Assembly (NCBI RefSeq): GCF_019334345.1
Contig: NZ_JAHWQX010000001.1
Span: 1,123,001 to 1,187,000, forward strand
DNA from: Neohoeflea coraliihabitans
GTDB lineage: Bacteria > Pseudomonadota > Alphaproteobacteria > Rhizobiales > Rhizobiaceae
Length of the DNA: 64,000 bases
Direction of reading: 5' to 3'
Under the pieces are notes generated by a model, which saw only the letters and a list, made by a program, of their open reading frames with translations, searched no databases and was not told the DNA's origin. Position 1 is the first letter of the stretch. Each line of letters opens with the position of its first letter. Positions 47,379 to 57,587 of this stretch are shown here, piece after piece. The position numbers and the translations under genes are program-made.

Positions 47379-48082
47379 GCCATGACCGATTGCGCAGTGG
47401 CGACCGCACTGTCGCTGACAATTTCGCCCGAGCGCACCGAAACCTGCCGCGCGCATCGCTCCGCGAGGGTTTCGTCATGCGTGACCAGAAGCAGGGTAGC
47501 GCCGCGCTCTGCCTGTTTGGAAAACAGCAGATCGGCAATTTGCCGGCCCGTCTCACCATCGAGGTTGCCGGTCGGTTCATCCGCGACGATCAGCGCCGGG
47601 TCGGGGGCCAGCGCTCGTGCAATGGCGACGCGCTGCTGCTCGCCGCCCGACAATTGCCCGGGAAAATGCGACAGACGTGAACCCAGCCCGACAGCCTCAA
47701 GCTCTTCTTGCGCGCGCGAAAATGCGCCGGAGACGCCGGCCAGTTCCAGCGGAACCGCGACATTTTCCAGCGCCGTCATGTTCGGGATCAGATGGAACGA
47801 CTGAAAAACGATTCCGATCGACCGGCCACGCACCTTCGCCAGCGCGTCCTCGCTCAGCGTGTGCAGCGCCGATCCAGCGACCGTGACAGACCCAGAATCA
47901 AGGCGTTCAAGCCCGGCAATCACCATCAGCAAGGTTGACTTGCCAGACCCCGAAGGGCCGACAATACCGACCGATTGACCCTTGCTGATGTTCAGATCGA
48001 TCCCCTTCAGCACATGCACCGAGGACGCGCCGGATCCCAGCGTCAGGTCGGCGGATTGCAGCTCTACGATGGTTTCCGCCAC
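47375..48082 (-). CDS. ABC transporter ATP-binding protein (YbbA/LolD-like)
   Basis: A 235-residue ABC ATPase of the MacB/LolD/YbbA branch with Walker A GPSGSGKSTLLMVIAGL, signature LSGGEQQRVAIARAL and Walker B LIVADEPTGNLDGETG. It overlaps the permease gene by GTGA. The divergent neighbour is the TesA-type esterase, 64 bases away, so the two units share a promoter region. Confidence 0.95.
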   Translation of the reverse strand: MAETIVELQSADLTLGSGASSVHVLKGIDLNISKGQSVGIVGPSGSGKSTLLMVIAGLERLDSGSVTVAGSALHTLSEDALAKVRGRSIGIVFQSFHLIPNMTALENVAVPLELAGVSGAFSRAQEELEAVGLGSRLSHFPGQLSGGEQQRVAIARALAPDPALIVADEPTGNLDGETGRQIADLLFSKQAERGATLLLVTHDETLAERCARQVSVRSGEIVSDSAVATAQSVMA

Positions 48083-48146
48083 GCTTGGACTTCCTATATT
48101 GGGTGCAGATGACTGTCAGATGTCTGACCGACTTAGGAGTTGCCCC

Positions 48147-48863
48147 GTGCCATTTAAAGGTTCGCGCCGTATTTTCATGATCTCTTGCCGGCTTGCCTGG
48201 CGGCGCTGGGCCGCTGCCGCATTTATGGTATTGGCCCTGTCGCCTGCACCCCTTGCAGCTGAACCGCTGCGCATAGTCGCATTTGGCGACAGCCTGATGG
48301 CCGCCTATGACCTTGCCAAGGAGGAGGGTTTCCCGGCCCGCCTTGAAGAGGCCTTGCGCGCCGAGGGCCATGACGTCGAGATCGTTGATGCCGGCGTCTC
48401 CGGCGACACGACATCAGGTGGACTGGCGCGGCTCGACTGGTCCGTTCCCGAAGGTATCGACGGCGTCATCCTCGAACTTGGTGCCAATGATGCGTTGCGC
48501 GGCATCGATCCCGCCGCCACCCGGACAAACCTTGAAGCGATCATCGCCCGTCTGAAAGAGCGTGATATCGGCGTGCTGCTCGCCGGCATGCTGGCGCCGC
48601 CAAACATGGGCGCCGCCTATGAATCGGATTTCAATGCCATCTATCCGCAGCTTGCCGAGCAAAGTGACCTGATGCTCTATCCCTTCTTTCTCGACGGAGT
48701 GATCACCCATCCGGACCGACTGCTGGCCGATGGCATGCATCCGAACCCGGCGGGCGTCGCCGAGATGGTGCGCCGTTTCCTGCCCACCGCAAGCGCATTT
48801 GTCGAAAAGCTCGAAGCCAAGCCGGCGGCACGCGAGGCGGATGCCGATGAAACCGCTGGCTGA
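48147..48863 (+). CDS. tesA: Arylesterase/lysophospholipase L1 (TesA-like, SGNH/GDSL)
   Basis: Periplasmic esterase or thioesterase of 238 residues. A basic, hydrophobic N-terminus (RLAWRRWAAAAFMVLALSP) is a signal peptide ending near LAAEP. SGNH blocks: RIVAFGDSLMAAYDL with the nucleophile serine, ELGANDALRG with Asn, and DGMHPNPAG with the Asp/His pair. GTG 48147 is preferred, as AGGAG lies seven bases before it; ATG 48177 is an alternative. Confidence 0.93.
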   Translation: MPFKGSRRIFMISCRLAWRRWAAAAFMVLALSPAPLAAEPLRIVAFGDSLMAAYDLAKEEGFPARLEEALRAEGHDVEIVDAGVSGDTTSGGLARLDWSVPEGIDGVILELGANDALRGIDPAATRTNLEAIIARLKERDIGVLLAGMLAPPNMGAAYESDFNAIYPQLAEQSDLMLYPFFLDGVITHPDRLLADGMHPNPAGVAEMVRRFLPTASAFVEKLEAKPAAREADADETAG

Positions 48864-49002
48864 TGCGAATCAGCGCTGAGCCGGCGGCGGCTCGGCTCTC
48901 TGGGCCGGCAGTCTGTCCGTCCACAGCCTGCGAATTGCCTCTTGCCCGTCGGGGCGATGCATGATTCGCTGAGCCTATCGGGTCGATTCGAGGAGTTGGG
49001 CA

Positions 49003-49590
49003 ATGCCGAGACTTTTTACCGCACTCGAGATTCCGCGTGATGCCACCCAGTCCTTGTCCCTGCTGCGCGGAGGATTGCCCGGAGCCCGCTGGATCGATGT
49101 CGAGAATTACCATCTCACCTTGAACTTCATCGGCGACATCAACGGCCCTTCGGCAGACGAGCTGGTGCATGCCCTCGATGCAGTCGACAGGAGCCCTTTC
49201 ACCCTGGGCCTGAACGGCGTGGGTTCATTCGGCTCGAAAAAGCCGCACACCTTGTGGGCGGGCGTGACGTCCTCGCCGGAACTGATGGCCCTGCAGGCGG
49301 AAATTTCGCGCATCTGCACCCGCCTCGATCTGCCGGCCGACCCGCGCAAATTTACACCGCACGTCACTTTGGCCCGTTTGCGCCATCCCCGCCTCGCCGA
49401 GGTGGTCGATTATCTGCACGCGTTCGGCAATTTCCGGACGATCCCTTTCGAGATCAGCCGCTTTGTCCTGATGTCCTCGCGCGATTCCACAGGCGGCGGC
49501 CCCTATATCATAGAGGAAGCCTATCCGCTGGCGGCTCGGCCACGCGCCTCGGTCTACGCCCCGGCCGTCGAGTATAGCAGCGTTCGCTGA
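49003..49590 (+). CDS. thpR: RNA 2',3'-cyclic phosphodiesterase (ThpR, 2H family)
   Basis: A 195-residue 2H phosphoesterase, formerly called 2'-5' RNA ligase. The two HxTx motifs are His37 in YHLTL and His120 in PHVTLARL. N-terminus MPRLFTALEIP is typical. It probably opens 2',3'-cyclic phosphates on RNA ends; the cellular role is unknown. 15 bases separate it from phhB. Confidence 0.94.
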   Translation: MPRLFTALEIPRDATQSLSLLRGGLPGARWIDVENYHLTLNFIGDINGPSADELVHALDAVDRSPFTLGLNGVGSFGSKKPHTLWAGVTSSPELMALQAEISRICTRLDLPADPRKFTPHVTLARLRHPRLAEVVDYLHAFGNFRTIPFEISRFVLMSSRDSTGGGPYIIEEAYPLAARPRASVYAPAVEYSSVR

Positions 49591-49605
49591 CAGGAAGGAG
49601 CAACG

Positions 49606-49914
49606 ATGCCATCTGCCGAAACACTGGATGAGGCGGAAATTGCCAGACAACTCGCCGAGCTTTCGCGATGGACGCTGGCCGAGGATCGAGAATCAATCTG
49701 GTGCAAATACGTCTTCGCCAATTTTTCCGAAGCCTTCGGGTTCATGGCGCGCGTCGCTCTGAGCGCTGAAAAGCTCAACCATCATCCCGACTGGAGCAAC
49801 AGCTACAAGTCCGTCGAGATCACCCTGAGCAGTCACGATGTCGGCGGCCTGACGGATCGCGACTTCAAGCTGGCACGCGCCATCGACGCCATCGCGGTTC
49901 GGTCAGGCGGCTGA
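49606..49914 (+). CDS. phhB: 4a-hydroxytetrahydrobiopterin dehydratase (pterin-4a-carbinolamine dehydratase)
   Basis: A 102-residue protein with the family active-site stretch [19 protein letters not shown] and [19 protein letters not shown]. It regenerates the pterin cofactor of aromatic amino acid hydroxylases; no phenylalanine hydroxylase is in this window. The ribosome binding site AGGAAGGAG is excellent. Probably co-transcribed with thpR. Confidence 0.95.
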   Translation: MPSAETLDEAEIARQLAELSRWTLAEDRESIWCKYVFANFSEAFGFMARVALSAEKLNHHPDWSNSYKSVEITLSSHDVGGLTDRDFKLARAIDAIAVRSGG

Positions 49915-50019
49915 GTGCGAGCCGCGGCCCGCTCGTCTTGATCGGCGTTGCATCCGTTGCTCTATTGATCGGTCCGCGACAATCCCCATATTCGAACGAA
50001 CAAATATCAGGAGACTTAG

Positions 50020-50430
50020 ATGCCGGTTCTTGACGGCGAAATACTGAGCGGCGGAGCCGGGGATGGAAATTCGTCCCGAGCCGATGGCGCGGATGAAGCC
50101 AAAGTTCGTTCCGGTTTCTGGTCGGTTTTCGGCAAGGCCGCGGGCCGGATCCCGTTCGCGGAAGAACTCGCCGCCGCCTATTATTGTGCGTTTGACCCCG
50201 ACACCCCGACCCGGGTCAGGACCGTTTTGATCGGCGCACTCGCCTATTTCGTGTTTCCTTTTGACACCATACCCGATGTGCTGGCTCTCGTCGGCTTTTC
50301 CGATGACGTCGCCATTCTCACCGTCGCCCTGTCGACCATCCGCGGCCACATTCGCGAAGAGCACCGCATCGCGGCGCGCGCCGCCTTGCAGCGCATGCGC
50401 GCCGGTGCCACCCCGTGGGAAGCCCGCTAG
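50020..50430 (+). CDS. YkvA/DUF1232 family membrane protein
   Basis: A 136-residue protein with the DUF1232 core: AYYCAFDPDTPTRVRTVLIG, ALAYFVFPFDTIPDVLALVG, FSDDVAILTVALSTIRGHI. One or two membrane helices (about 67-90). Function unknown; family members are scattered over bacteria. The AGGAG upstream supports the start. Confidence 0.88.
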   Translation: MPVLDGEILSGGAGDGNSSRADGADEAKVRSGFWSVFGKAAGRIPFAEELAAAYYCAFDPDTPTRVRTVLIGALAYFVFPFDTIPDVLALVGFSDDVAILTVALSTIRGHIREEHRIAARAALQRMRAGATPWEAR

Positions 50431-50731
50431 TACTTGCCCGGGCGGCAATCGTTCGGGAACCGCTGAGTATCGATTTCGATGCAATGCGGACGCAAGGTCA
50501 AACTCTCGCCTGATTCCAAATGTTACAGAGTGAGATAATGTGCGACCATGCACGGGCACGAACCAGGCAGCGCACAATTGAAGTCGCGTGTTTCGGAATG
50601 GGGCGGGCACTACGGAAATTGACGTTTTCGTAACCAGCTTCGCGCGACAATGGAACAAACCTTACGGGGTGAGTCTGTCCGGCCAGTCGGCCTGGGCCCG
50701 CCTTCAACACACACGCAGCAGTAGGACGACC
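50431..50731 (+). other. Intergenic stretch upstream of the IalB-like gene
   Basis: 301 bases without a credible gene. The only structured element I see is the 16-bp pseudo-palindrome at 50619-50634. Confidence 0.4.
50619..50634. promoter_or_regulatory. 16-bp pseudo-palindrome upstream of the IalB-like gene
   Basis: TTGACG-TTTT-CGTAAC has near-symmetric half-sites. It matches the element upstream of mdh (63497-63512) at 14 of 16 positions. It lies 97 bases before the IalB-like start codon. MerR-family regulators such as LiuR recognise related ACGTAA-type sites, which is inference from memory. Confidence 0.35.
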
Positions 50732-51235
50732 ATGTTTGGGAAAACACTTGCAATCGCGTTCACGGCCCTGGTTGCCATGTCAACCGTCGCAGCGGCTCAG
50801 TCGCCGACCCGGCTCAAGCAGTTCGATGCCTGGGGCGCTTACTCCTACAAGACCGGCGACAGTTCCGTTTGCTACGTCCTTTCGGTGCCGACGGTAAAAT
50901 CACCATCCAATGTCGATCACGGAGATATCTTCTTCCTGATATCGCAGCGGCCCGGGCAGAATATCAGCTATGAACCCCAGGCGATGATGGGCTATCCGCT
51001 GAAGGAAGCCTCGAAGATCGAGGTGGATGTCGATGGGAAGAAATTTGGCCTGTTCACCCGCGGAACGTCTGGCTGGGTCGAAAACGCCGCCGAAGAGCCG
51101 CAGCTCGTGGCGGCCATGCGTGCCGGCAGCCAGATGACCGTCAAGGCCACATCACGGCGCGGCACCAACACCACCTACAGCTATTCTCTGAAGGGTGTGA
51201 CCGCCGCTCTCGAACAGATCAACAGCTGCAAATAG
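50732..51235 (+). CDS. Invasion-associated locus B (IalB) family protein
   Basis: A 167-residue protein with a signal peptide (MFGKTLAIAFTALVAMS, cleavage near AAAQS) and the IalB fold segments FDAWGAYSYKTGDSSVCYVLS, SYEPQAMMGYPL and the late TSRRGTNTTYSYSLKG. Two cysteines (in SVCYV and near the C-terminus, INSCK) may pair. Named from Bartonella invasion, but the family is general in alphaproteobacteria. ATG 50732 follows AGGA at good distance; the longer frame lacks a signal peptide. Confidence 0.88.
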   Translation: MFGKTLAIAFTALVAMSTVAAAQSPTRLKQFDAWGAYSYKTGDSSVCYVLSVPTVKSPSNVDHGDIFFLISQRPGQNISYEPQAMMGYPLKEASKIEVDVDGKKFGLFTRGTSGWVENAAEEPQLVAAMRAGSQMTVKATSRRGTNTTYSYSLKGVTAALEQINSCK

Positions 51236-51310
51236 GCGCTCTCGGCTTTCGCGCAGCAGAAATCCACCGCGGCGCTCACCCAGCCCGGTTCACGAACATC
51301 GCATCCAACC

Positions 51311-51338
51311 AGGAGCCGCTCAACAGCGGCTCCTTCTC
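51311..51338 (+). terminator. Hairpin downstream of the IalB-like gene
   Basis: AGGAGCCGCT and AGCGGCTCCT form a perfect 10-bp stem around CAAC, followed by TCTC. T-run is short, but the stem is strong and lies 75 bases after the stop. Confidence 0.7.
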
Positions 51339-51433
51339 GTTCGCGGCGGCGGCATGCAGGCGGGATGACGCCGCTGGCGAAACCTGATACTAAGCCGCCC
51401 ACATCGGATAGACCGACTGGATCCTTGACGCCC

Positions 51434-52708
51434 ATGGCAGTGACACTCGATATCGATCATAAGGCCGGCCGAACCCAGCAGGCCGTCAATCCGCTGCCCG
51501 GCAATCGCCAGCCGGTGGCGGCTCCGCCGCCCGTGACAGAGGCCGGCAAGCCGGACCTTGTCGGTCTCGACCGCGAGCAGCTGGCTGACGTTCTGCGCCA
51601 GATGGGTGTGGCCGAAAAACAGGTGCGCATGCGCGTCCGCCAGCTCTGGCACTGGTTGTATGTGCGCGGCGCTGCCGATTTCGACGACATCCACAATGTC
51701 GCGCGCGATCTGCGTGACAGGCTTGCAGCCAGCTACACGATCTCGCGGCCGGAGATCGTCGACGAGCAGATCTCCACCGACGGCACGCGCAAATGGCTGC
51801 TCCGCTTTCCGGCGCGCGGCGCCGGTCGCCCCGTTGAGGTCGAGACCGTCTACATTCCCGAGGAAGGCCGCGGTACGCTTTGCATCTCCAGCCAGGTCGG
51901 CTGCACCTTGACCTGCTCCTTCTGCCATACGGGCACACAGAAGCTGGTCCGCAATCTGACCGCTGGCGAGATTCTTCAGCAACTCCTGCTGGCGCGCGAG
52001 CGGCTCGGCGATTTCCCCGACCGCAACACCCCTGCCGGCGCCATCGTCCCCTCGGAAGGACGCAAGGTCTCCAATATCGTCATGATGGGCATGGGCGAGC
52101 CGCTCTACAATTTCGAGAACGTCAAGAGGGCGCTGTTGATTGCCTCTGACGGCGACGGCCTGTCACTGTCGCGCCGCCGCATCACCTTGTCGACCTCCGG
52201 CGTCGTCCCGGAAATAATCCGTACCGGCGAAGAGATCGGCGTCATGCTGGCAATCTCGTTGCACGCCGTACGCGATGAACTGCGCAATGAGCTCGTGCCG
52301 ATCAACCGCAAATATCCGCTGGCGCAACTGCTTGAAGCGTGCCGCACCTATCCGGGCGTATCCAATGCCCGCCGCATCACCTTCGAATATGTCATGCTGA
52401 AAGGCGTCAATGACAGTCTCGCGGATGCACGCGATCTGGTGCGTCTGCTCAAGGGCATCCCGGCCAAGATCAATCTGATCCCTTTCAATCCCTGGCCCGG
52501 CTCAGCCTATGAATGTTCTGATTGGGATCAGATCGAGAAGTTTGCTGATTTCGTCAATCAGGCCGGCTATGCCTCGCCGATTCGCACCCCGCGCGGACGC
52601 GACATTTTCGCCGCCTGCGGGCAGTTGAAATCGGAATCGGAACGCATGCGCAAGACCGACCGGATGGCCCTTGAAGCGATGATGATCGCCGGGCACGGCG
52701 CAGAGTAG
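51434..52708 (+). CDS. rlmN: Dual-specificity RNA methyltransferase RlmN
   Basis: Radical-SAM enzyme making m2A2503 in 23S rRNA and m2A37 in tRNAs. The CxxxCxxC cluster is in [14 protein letters not shown]; other signs are [38 protein letters not shown] and a late catalytic cysteine in FAACGQL. 424 residues from ATG 51434, whose N-terminus looks like rhizobial RlmN; ATG 51365 is in frame. Confidence 0.97.
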   Translation: MAVTLDIDHKAGRTQQAVNPLPGNRQPVAAPPPVTEAGKPDLVGLDREQLADVLRQMGVAEKQVRMRVRQLWHWLYVRGAADFDDIHNVARDLRDRLAASYTISRPEIVDEQISTDGTRKWLLRFPARGAGRPVEVETVYIPEEGRGTLCISSQVGCTLTCSFCHTGTQKLVRNLTAGEILQQLLLARERLGDFPDRNTPAGAIVPSEGRKVSNIVMMGMGEPLYNFENVKRALLIASDGDGLSLSRRRITLSTSGVVPEIIRTGEEIGVMLAISLHAVRDELRNELVPINRKYPLAQLLEACRTYPGVSNARRITFEYVMLKGVNDSLADARDLVRLLKGIPAKINLIPFNPWPGSAYECSDWDQIEKFADFVNQAGYASPIRTPRGRDIFAACGQLKSESERMRKTDRMALEAMMIAGHGAE

Positions 52709-52715
52709 CGGCAGG

Positions 52716-53222
52716 ATGGGTTTATTCGGCCGCCTGCTGATCCGCTTCATTGCGATCGCCTTCGCCTATTTCATCTCCAGCCTGGTTGCGTCCATCGCCT
52801 ACATCTTCCTCACGGGCCTTGTCCGCCCGGACGATTTCCTTCGCTTCTCGTCGGTCGAGATGACCTTCACCATGATCGTCGGCACATTCGGCGTCGCCGC
52901 ACTGATGGGCCGTGCCGCCCTGCTGCCGGCGCTGCTCATCATCGCACTATTCGAGATCCTGCGCCGCCGCGACTGGCTTTCGCACGTTCTCGGCGGAGCG
53001 CTCCTCGGCGCTGGCATCAGCGCCGTGACCTGGATACGGGCAGAAGAAATTCCGGCCATGACCCTGGCAGTGCAGATCGTCTGCGGCATGATTGCAGCCA
53101 CCATCTACTGGCTGATCGCCGGCCGCCGCGCCGGCCTCTGGCTGCCAAGCGCTCGGCAACAACCGCCGGAACTGCCGCCCGCGCCACTGGCTCGCGACCC
53201 GCGCAACCGGCCGTCCTCCTAG
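52716..53222 (+). CDS. Hypothetical membrane protein
   Basis: I do not recognise the family. The 168-residue sequence has four probable transmembrane helices (about 8-31, 50-66, 68-82 and 116-134), a short soluble loop with FLRFSSVEMTF, and a Pro/Ala-rich hydrophilic C-terminus. It begins 7 bases after rlmN and probably belongs to its transcript. Its stop overlaps the end of the converging LysE gene. Confidence 0.75.
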   Translation: MGLFGRLLIRFIAIAFAYFISSLVASIAYIFLTGLVRPDDFLRFSSVEMTFTMIVGTFGVAALMGRAALLPALLIIALFEILRRRDWLSHVLGGALLGAGISAVTWIRAEEIPAMTLAVQIVCGMIAATIYWLIAGRRAGLWLPSARQQPPELPPAPLARDPRNRPSS

Positions 53223-53860
53223 CGAGTCTGCACCATCAGGATCCGCAGGGCGAACAGCGAGAAAACGCCGGCAAACAGCCAGTCGATGATCCGCATCACC
53301 CCCGGCTTGCGCCTGAGCCAGCCAGCCAGTCCATGGGCGCCGACCGCGATGCCCACGAGGATCGGTGCCGACAGAACGACGAACAGAAATCCGAGAAAGA
53401 TCAGTTTGCCGGTCAAATGCGGATCGGAGGCGGCGACGAATTGCGGCAGGAAGGTCATGAAGAACAGGATGATCTTCGGATTGAGAAGATTGACTCCCAG
53501 CCCCTGCGCCCAATTCGAAAACAGGCTGCGGTCCGCTTTTCCCGCCGTCTTCAAACTGAGTGTCGATCCGTGGCGCACTGCCTGCCAGGCGAGCCAGGCG
53601 AGATAGCCGGCCCCGAAAATCTTCAGGCCGAGAAAGGCTGCAGGCGAGGCCACCACCAGCGCTGAGATACCGAGTGCCACCAGTAATGTGTGAATGGCAA
53701 TGCCGGTCGATGCGCCGGCGGCGCAGGCGAAAGCGGCGACCCGGCCATTCGACAGGGAACGTGAGATCAGTAATGTCATGTCTGGCCCCGGCGTGATTGC
53801 CAGGATGAGAGCGGCGACGGAAAAGGCCAGCAGTGTCGGAAGGGCGGGGACGAAGTCCAT
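53219..53860 (-). CDS. LysE/RhtB family amino acid exporter
   Basis: A 213-residue membrane protein with about six helices. The family motif ALILAITPGPDMTLLISRSLS is near the N-terminus, followed by GYLAWLAWQAVR and GLGVNLLNPKIILFFMTFLPQF. Exports amino acids or homoserine lactone-like compounds; substrate unknown. Divergent from argG, so arginine pathway compounds are one idea, without direct support. Confidence 0.93.
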   Translation of the reverse strand: MDFVPALPTLLAFSVAALILAITPGPDMTLLISRSLSNGRVAAFACAAGASTGIAIHTLLVALGISALVVASPAAFLGLKIFGAGYLAWLAWQAVRHGSTLSLKTAGKADRSLFSNWAQGLGVNLLNPKIILFFMTFLPQFVAASDPHLTGKLIFLGFLFVVLSAPILVGIAVGAHGLAGWLRRKPGVMRIIDWLFAGVFSLFALRILMVQTR

Positions 53861-54038
53861 TCTTTGAGCTCCTGCCAGGAAGGGGCGGGTTCAGCGGGCA
53901 CGCGCCCGCTGGCCAGCATTTCCACGGCCACCGGTCCAATGCAAGCTTGTCTCGCGCCTTCAGATCGCTAAAGTGCCGCGCGACCCGCGACCCGCGGCTG
54001 GAGACATTTCGCAGCCGCATAAAACACAGGACCTTTTG

Positions 54039-55262
54039 ATGACATCGCACAAGGACGTGAAGAAAGTCGTGCTCGCTTATTCCGGCGGGCTGGACACTTC
54101 GATCATTCTTAAATGGCTGGAGACCGAGCTTGGTGCGGAGGTCGTCACCTTCACCGCTGATCTGGGCCAGGGCGAGGAACTCGAGCCGGCCCGCAAGAAG
54201 GCCGAGATGCTTGGCATCAAGGAAATCTACATCGAGGATCTGCGCGAGGAATTCGTTCGCGATTTCGTCTTTCCGATGTTCCGCGCCAACGCCGTCTATG
54301 AGGGCATCTATCTTCTCGGCACATCGATCGCCCGGCCGCTGATCTCCAAGCGTCTCGTCGAAATCGCCGAGGAAACCGGTGCGGATGCGATTGCCCACGG
54401 TGCCACCGGCAAGGGCAATGACCAAGTGCGCTTTGAACTGTCCGCCTATGCGCTCAACCCCGACATCAAGGTGATCGCACCGTGGCGCGACTGGACTTTC
54501 AAGTCGCGCACCGATCTGCTCAATTTCGCGGAAAGCCACCAGATCCCGATCGCCAAGGACAAGAAAGGCGAGGCACCGTTTTCGGTCGATGCCAATCTCC
54601 TGCACTCCTCCTCGGAAGGCAAGGTTCTCGAGGATCCGGCTGAACCGGCCCCCGAATATGTCCACATGCGGACCATTGCGCCTGAGGATGCGCCTGACAG
54701 CGTCACCGAAATCGAAATCGGGTTCAGGCAGGGCGACGCCGTATCGATCAACGGCGAAGCTTTGTCGCCGGCGACACTGTTGCAAAAGCTCAACGATCTC
54801 GGCCGTGACAATGGCATCGGCCGCATTGATCTCGTCGAAAACCGGTTCGTCGGCATGAAATCACGCGGTGTCTATGAAACGCCGGGCGGCACCATCCTGC
54901 TCGCTGCACACCGCGCCATCGAGTCGATCACTCTCGATCGCGGCGCCGCGCATCTCAAAGACGAACTGATGCCGCGCTATGCGGAACTGATCTACAATGG
55001 CTTCTGGTTTTCGCCCGAGCGCGAAATGCTGCAGGCGGCCATCGATCACAGCCAGAAGGATGTCGAAGGCACTGTCACCCTGCGGCTCTACAAGGGCAAT
55101 GTGATGATTGCCGGCCGCGCCTCGCCGCGCTCGCTCTACGATGATGAGCTGGTCACCTTTGAGGATGACCGCGGCGCCTATGACCAGAAGGATGCCGCCG
55201 GCTTCATCCGCCTCAATGCGCTGCGCCTGCGCACATTGGCGGCGCGCAATCGCAACCGCTGA
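54039..55262 (+). CDS. argG: Argininosuccinate synthase
   Basis: ATP-dependent joining of citrulline and aspartate. The 407-residue protein has the ATP-pyrophosphatase P-loop AYSGGLDTS (about residues 13-21), [27 protein letters not shown] and [17 protein letters not shown] 54039 follows AGGA by seven bases; the longer frame to 53973 is not family-like. Confidence 0.98.
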   Translation: MTSHKDVKKVVLAYSGGLDTSIILKWLETELGAEVVTFTADLGQGEELEPARKKAEMLGIKEIYIEDLREEFVRDFVFPMFRANAVYEGIYLLGTSIARPLISKRLVEIAEETGADAIAHGATGKGNDQVRFELSAYALNPDIKVIAPWRDWTFKSRTDLLNFAESHQIPIAKDKKGEAPFSVDANLLHSSSEGKVLEDPAEPAPEYVHMRTIAPEDAPDSVTEIEIGFRQGDAVSINGEALSPATLLQKLNDLGRDNGIGRIDLVENRFVGMKSRGVYETPGGTILLAAHRAIESITLDRGAAHLKDELMPRYAELIYNGFWFSPEREMLQAAIDHSQKDVEGTVTLRLYKGNVMIAGRASPRSLYDDELVTFEDDRGAYDQKDAAGFIRLNALRLRTLAARNRNR

Positions 55263-55312
55263 ACACCTGCAGAGCCAGCGGCCGCGCCTGTCGTCCGTCG
55301 AAAGGATGTTGC

Positions 55313-57385
55313 ATGACCACTTCTGAAGCTGCCGCCGGCACCGACCCGATCTTTGCCTGGACAGCTCCCCTAGGGCTGCCGGACTTTGCGGCCATCGCCG
55401 ACGCCGACTTCGCGCCGGCCTTTTCGACGGCCCTGAAAGCCCATGAAGTCGAGATCGCCGCCATCGCCGAGAATCCGGCGGCCGCCGATTTCGACAACAC
55501 CATCGTTGCGCTCGAACGTGCCGGTGAGAAGCTCGGCCGCGTCTCGGCCTTGTTCTGGAACCGCGCCGGCACGGACACCAGCGCCGAGATTCAGAGCCTT
55601 GAGCGCGACATTGCACCGCGCCTGTCGCGTCACTACTCGAAAATCGCCATGAATGCGGCGCTGTTCTCGCGTGTTGATCGCCTCTATGACCAGCGCGCGT
55701 CACTGCAGTTGACGGGCGAGCAGCAGCGATTGCTGGAGAGGATCTGGAAGTCTTTCGTCAAGGCCGGCGCCCGGCTTGATGCTGACGGCCAGGCACGACT
55801 GGCGGCGATCGGCGAGCGCCTGGCGGGCCTGGGAGCGCAATTCGGCCAGAATGTGCTGGCCGACGAAAGCGACTGGATGCTGCTGCTTGGCGACGGCCCG
55901 GATCTCGATGGCCTGCCGGACCACCTCGTTGAAGCCATGGCGGCGATCGCCAGCGAACGCGGACACCCCGGCCAGTATGCCGTGACCCTGTCGCGTTCGA
56001 TCATCGAGCCGTTTCTGGCAGCCAGCGACCGCCGCGATTTGCGCGAGACCGCTTTCAAGGCCTGGATCGCCCGCGGCGACGGCGGCAACACAACCGACAA
56101 CTGGGCGCTGATTGGCGAGATCGTCGCCCTGCGCGCCGAGAAGGCGAAACTGCTTGGCTACGGCTCCTATGCCGATCTGAAGCTTGACGACACCATGGCG
56201 AAGTCGCCCGACGCCGTTGAGGAATTGCTTGGCGACGTCTGGCAGCGTGCCGTCGCAAGAGCGCGCCAGGAAGAAAGCGAGCTTGCGGAACTGGTCGCCG
56301 AGGCCGGTCTCAATCATCCCGTCGCGGCCTGGGACTGGCGCTATTTCGCCGACAAGCTCAAGGCGAGGAAATTCGATTTTTCGGAATCCGAGCTCAAGCC
56401 GTATCTGTCGCTCGAGCGCATGATCGAAGCTGCGTTTGACGTGGCCAACCGGTTGTTCGGCATCAGCATGACCGAGCGCCCCGACATCGCCGGCCCCCAC
56501 CCGGACGCCCGGGTATTCGAGGTCCGCGGCGATGATGGTACGATAATCGCCATTTTTATAGCCGACTACTTTGCCCGCCCGTCAAAGCGGTCCGGCGCCT
56601 GGATGAGCGCCTTGCAGCCGCAGCACAAGCTGCCGGGACCGGATGGCGGTGTCGGCCAGAAACCGATCATCATCAATGTGATGAATTTCTCCAAGCCGGC
56701 CGTGGGGCGCCCGGCGCTGCTGTCCTTTGACGATGCGCGCACCCTGTTCCACGAATTCGGCCACGCCGTGCACGGCATGCTCTCAAATGTGATCTACCCG
56801 TCGCTTTCCGGTACGGCGGTGTCGCGCGATTTTGTCGAGTTGCCCTCGCAGCTTTACGAGCACTGGCTGAGCCATCCGGAGGTGCTGTCCCGCCATGCGC
56901 GCCACTACGAGACCGGCGCGCCGATGCCGCAGGAACTTCTTGAAAAGGTCCTGGCTGCCCGCACCTTCAACTCCGGCTTCGCAACGACGGAATTCACCGC
57001 CTCCGCGCTTATCGACATGGCCTGGCACTCGGGCCCGGCCGCAATCGACGATCCGGCTTCTTTCGAAGCCGACAATCTGCGCGCCCTCGGCCTGCCAGAG
57101 GCCATCGTCATGCGTCACCGCAGCCCGCATTTCCTGCACGTCTTTTCTGGCGACGGCTACGCGGCCGGCTACTATTCCTACATGTGGTCGGAAGTCCTCG
57201 ATGCTGACGCCTTCGCGGCCTTCGAGGAAGCGGGCGATCCCTTCGACAAGGCCACGGCCGACAAGCTGAAGGAACACGTCTACGCCGCTGGCGGCAGCCG
57301 CGACCCGGCCGAGCTTTATACCGCCTTTCGCGGCCGCCTGCCGACGCCGGAGGCCATGCTGGTCAAAAAGGGACTGGCGGCCTGA
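55313..57385 (+). CDS. M3 family oligopeptidase (Dcp/PrlC-like)
   Basis: Zinc metallopeptidase of 690 residues cleaving short peptides in the cytoplasm. HEFGH (480-484) within FHEFGHAVHGML is the zinc site; the third ligand and activity region is in FVELPSQLYEHW. The late HVFSGDGYAAGYYSYMWSE is typical of the Dcp/oligopeptidase A branch. No signal peptide is seen. Oligopeptidase A or dipeptidyl carboxypeptidase cannot be separated by eye. Confidence 0.93.
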   Translation: MTTSEAAAGTDPIFAWTAPLGLPDFAAIADADFAPAFSTALKAHEVEIAAIAENPAAADFDNTIVALERAGEKLGRVSALFWNRAGTDTSAEIQSLERDIAPRLSRHYSKIAMNAALFSRVDRLYDQRASLQLTGEQQRLLERIWKSFVKAGARLDADGQARLAAIGERLAGLGAQFGQNVLADESDWMLLLGDGPDLDGLPDHLVEAMAAIASERGHPGQYAVTLSRSIIEPFLAASDRRDLRETAFKAWIARGDGGNTTDNWALIGEIVALRAEKAKLLGYGSYADLKLDDTMAKSPDAVEELLGDVWQRAVARARQEESELAELVAEAGLNHPVAAWDWRYFADKLKARKFDFSESELKPYLSLERMIEAAFDVANRLFGISMTERPDIAGPHPDARVFEVRGDDGTIIAIFIADYFARPSKRSGAWMSALQPQHKLPGPDGGVGQKPIIINVMNFSKPAVGRPALLSFDDARTLFHEFGHAVHGMLSNVIYPSLSGTAVSRDFVELPSQLYEHWLSHPEVLSRHARHYETGAPMPQELLEKVLAARTFNSGFATTEFTASALIDMAWHSGPAAIDDPASFEADNLRALGLPEAIVMRHRSPHFLHVFSGDGYAAGYYSYMWSEVLDADAFAAFEEAGDPFDKATADKLKEHVYAAGGSRDPAELYTAFRGRLPTPEAMLVKKGLAA

Positions 57386-57587
57386 GGGGTTGCGCTGATA
57401 AGGGGGAAGCACCATCTTCTGATGCTGAGCGTGCCGGGTGAGGCTTTCTTTCCGCCGCGCCTGCCCCATTTGAGGGTTCCAAAGCGCCGCCGATTGGTTT
57501 ATGTGCGGTGCAAACAACCGGGGCCCGCCCGTCCGCCAGCCGCACTCTGCCAGAGCGACCGCGCGCCCCCAATCTCGAGAACATGTC

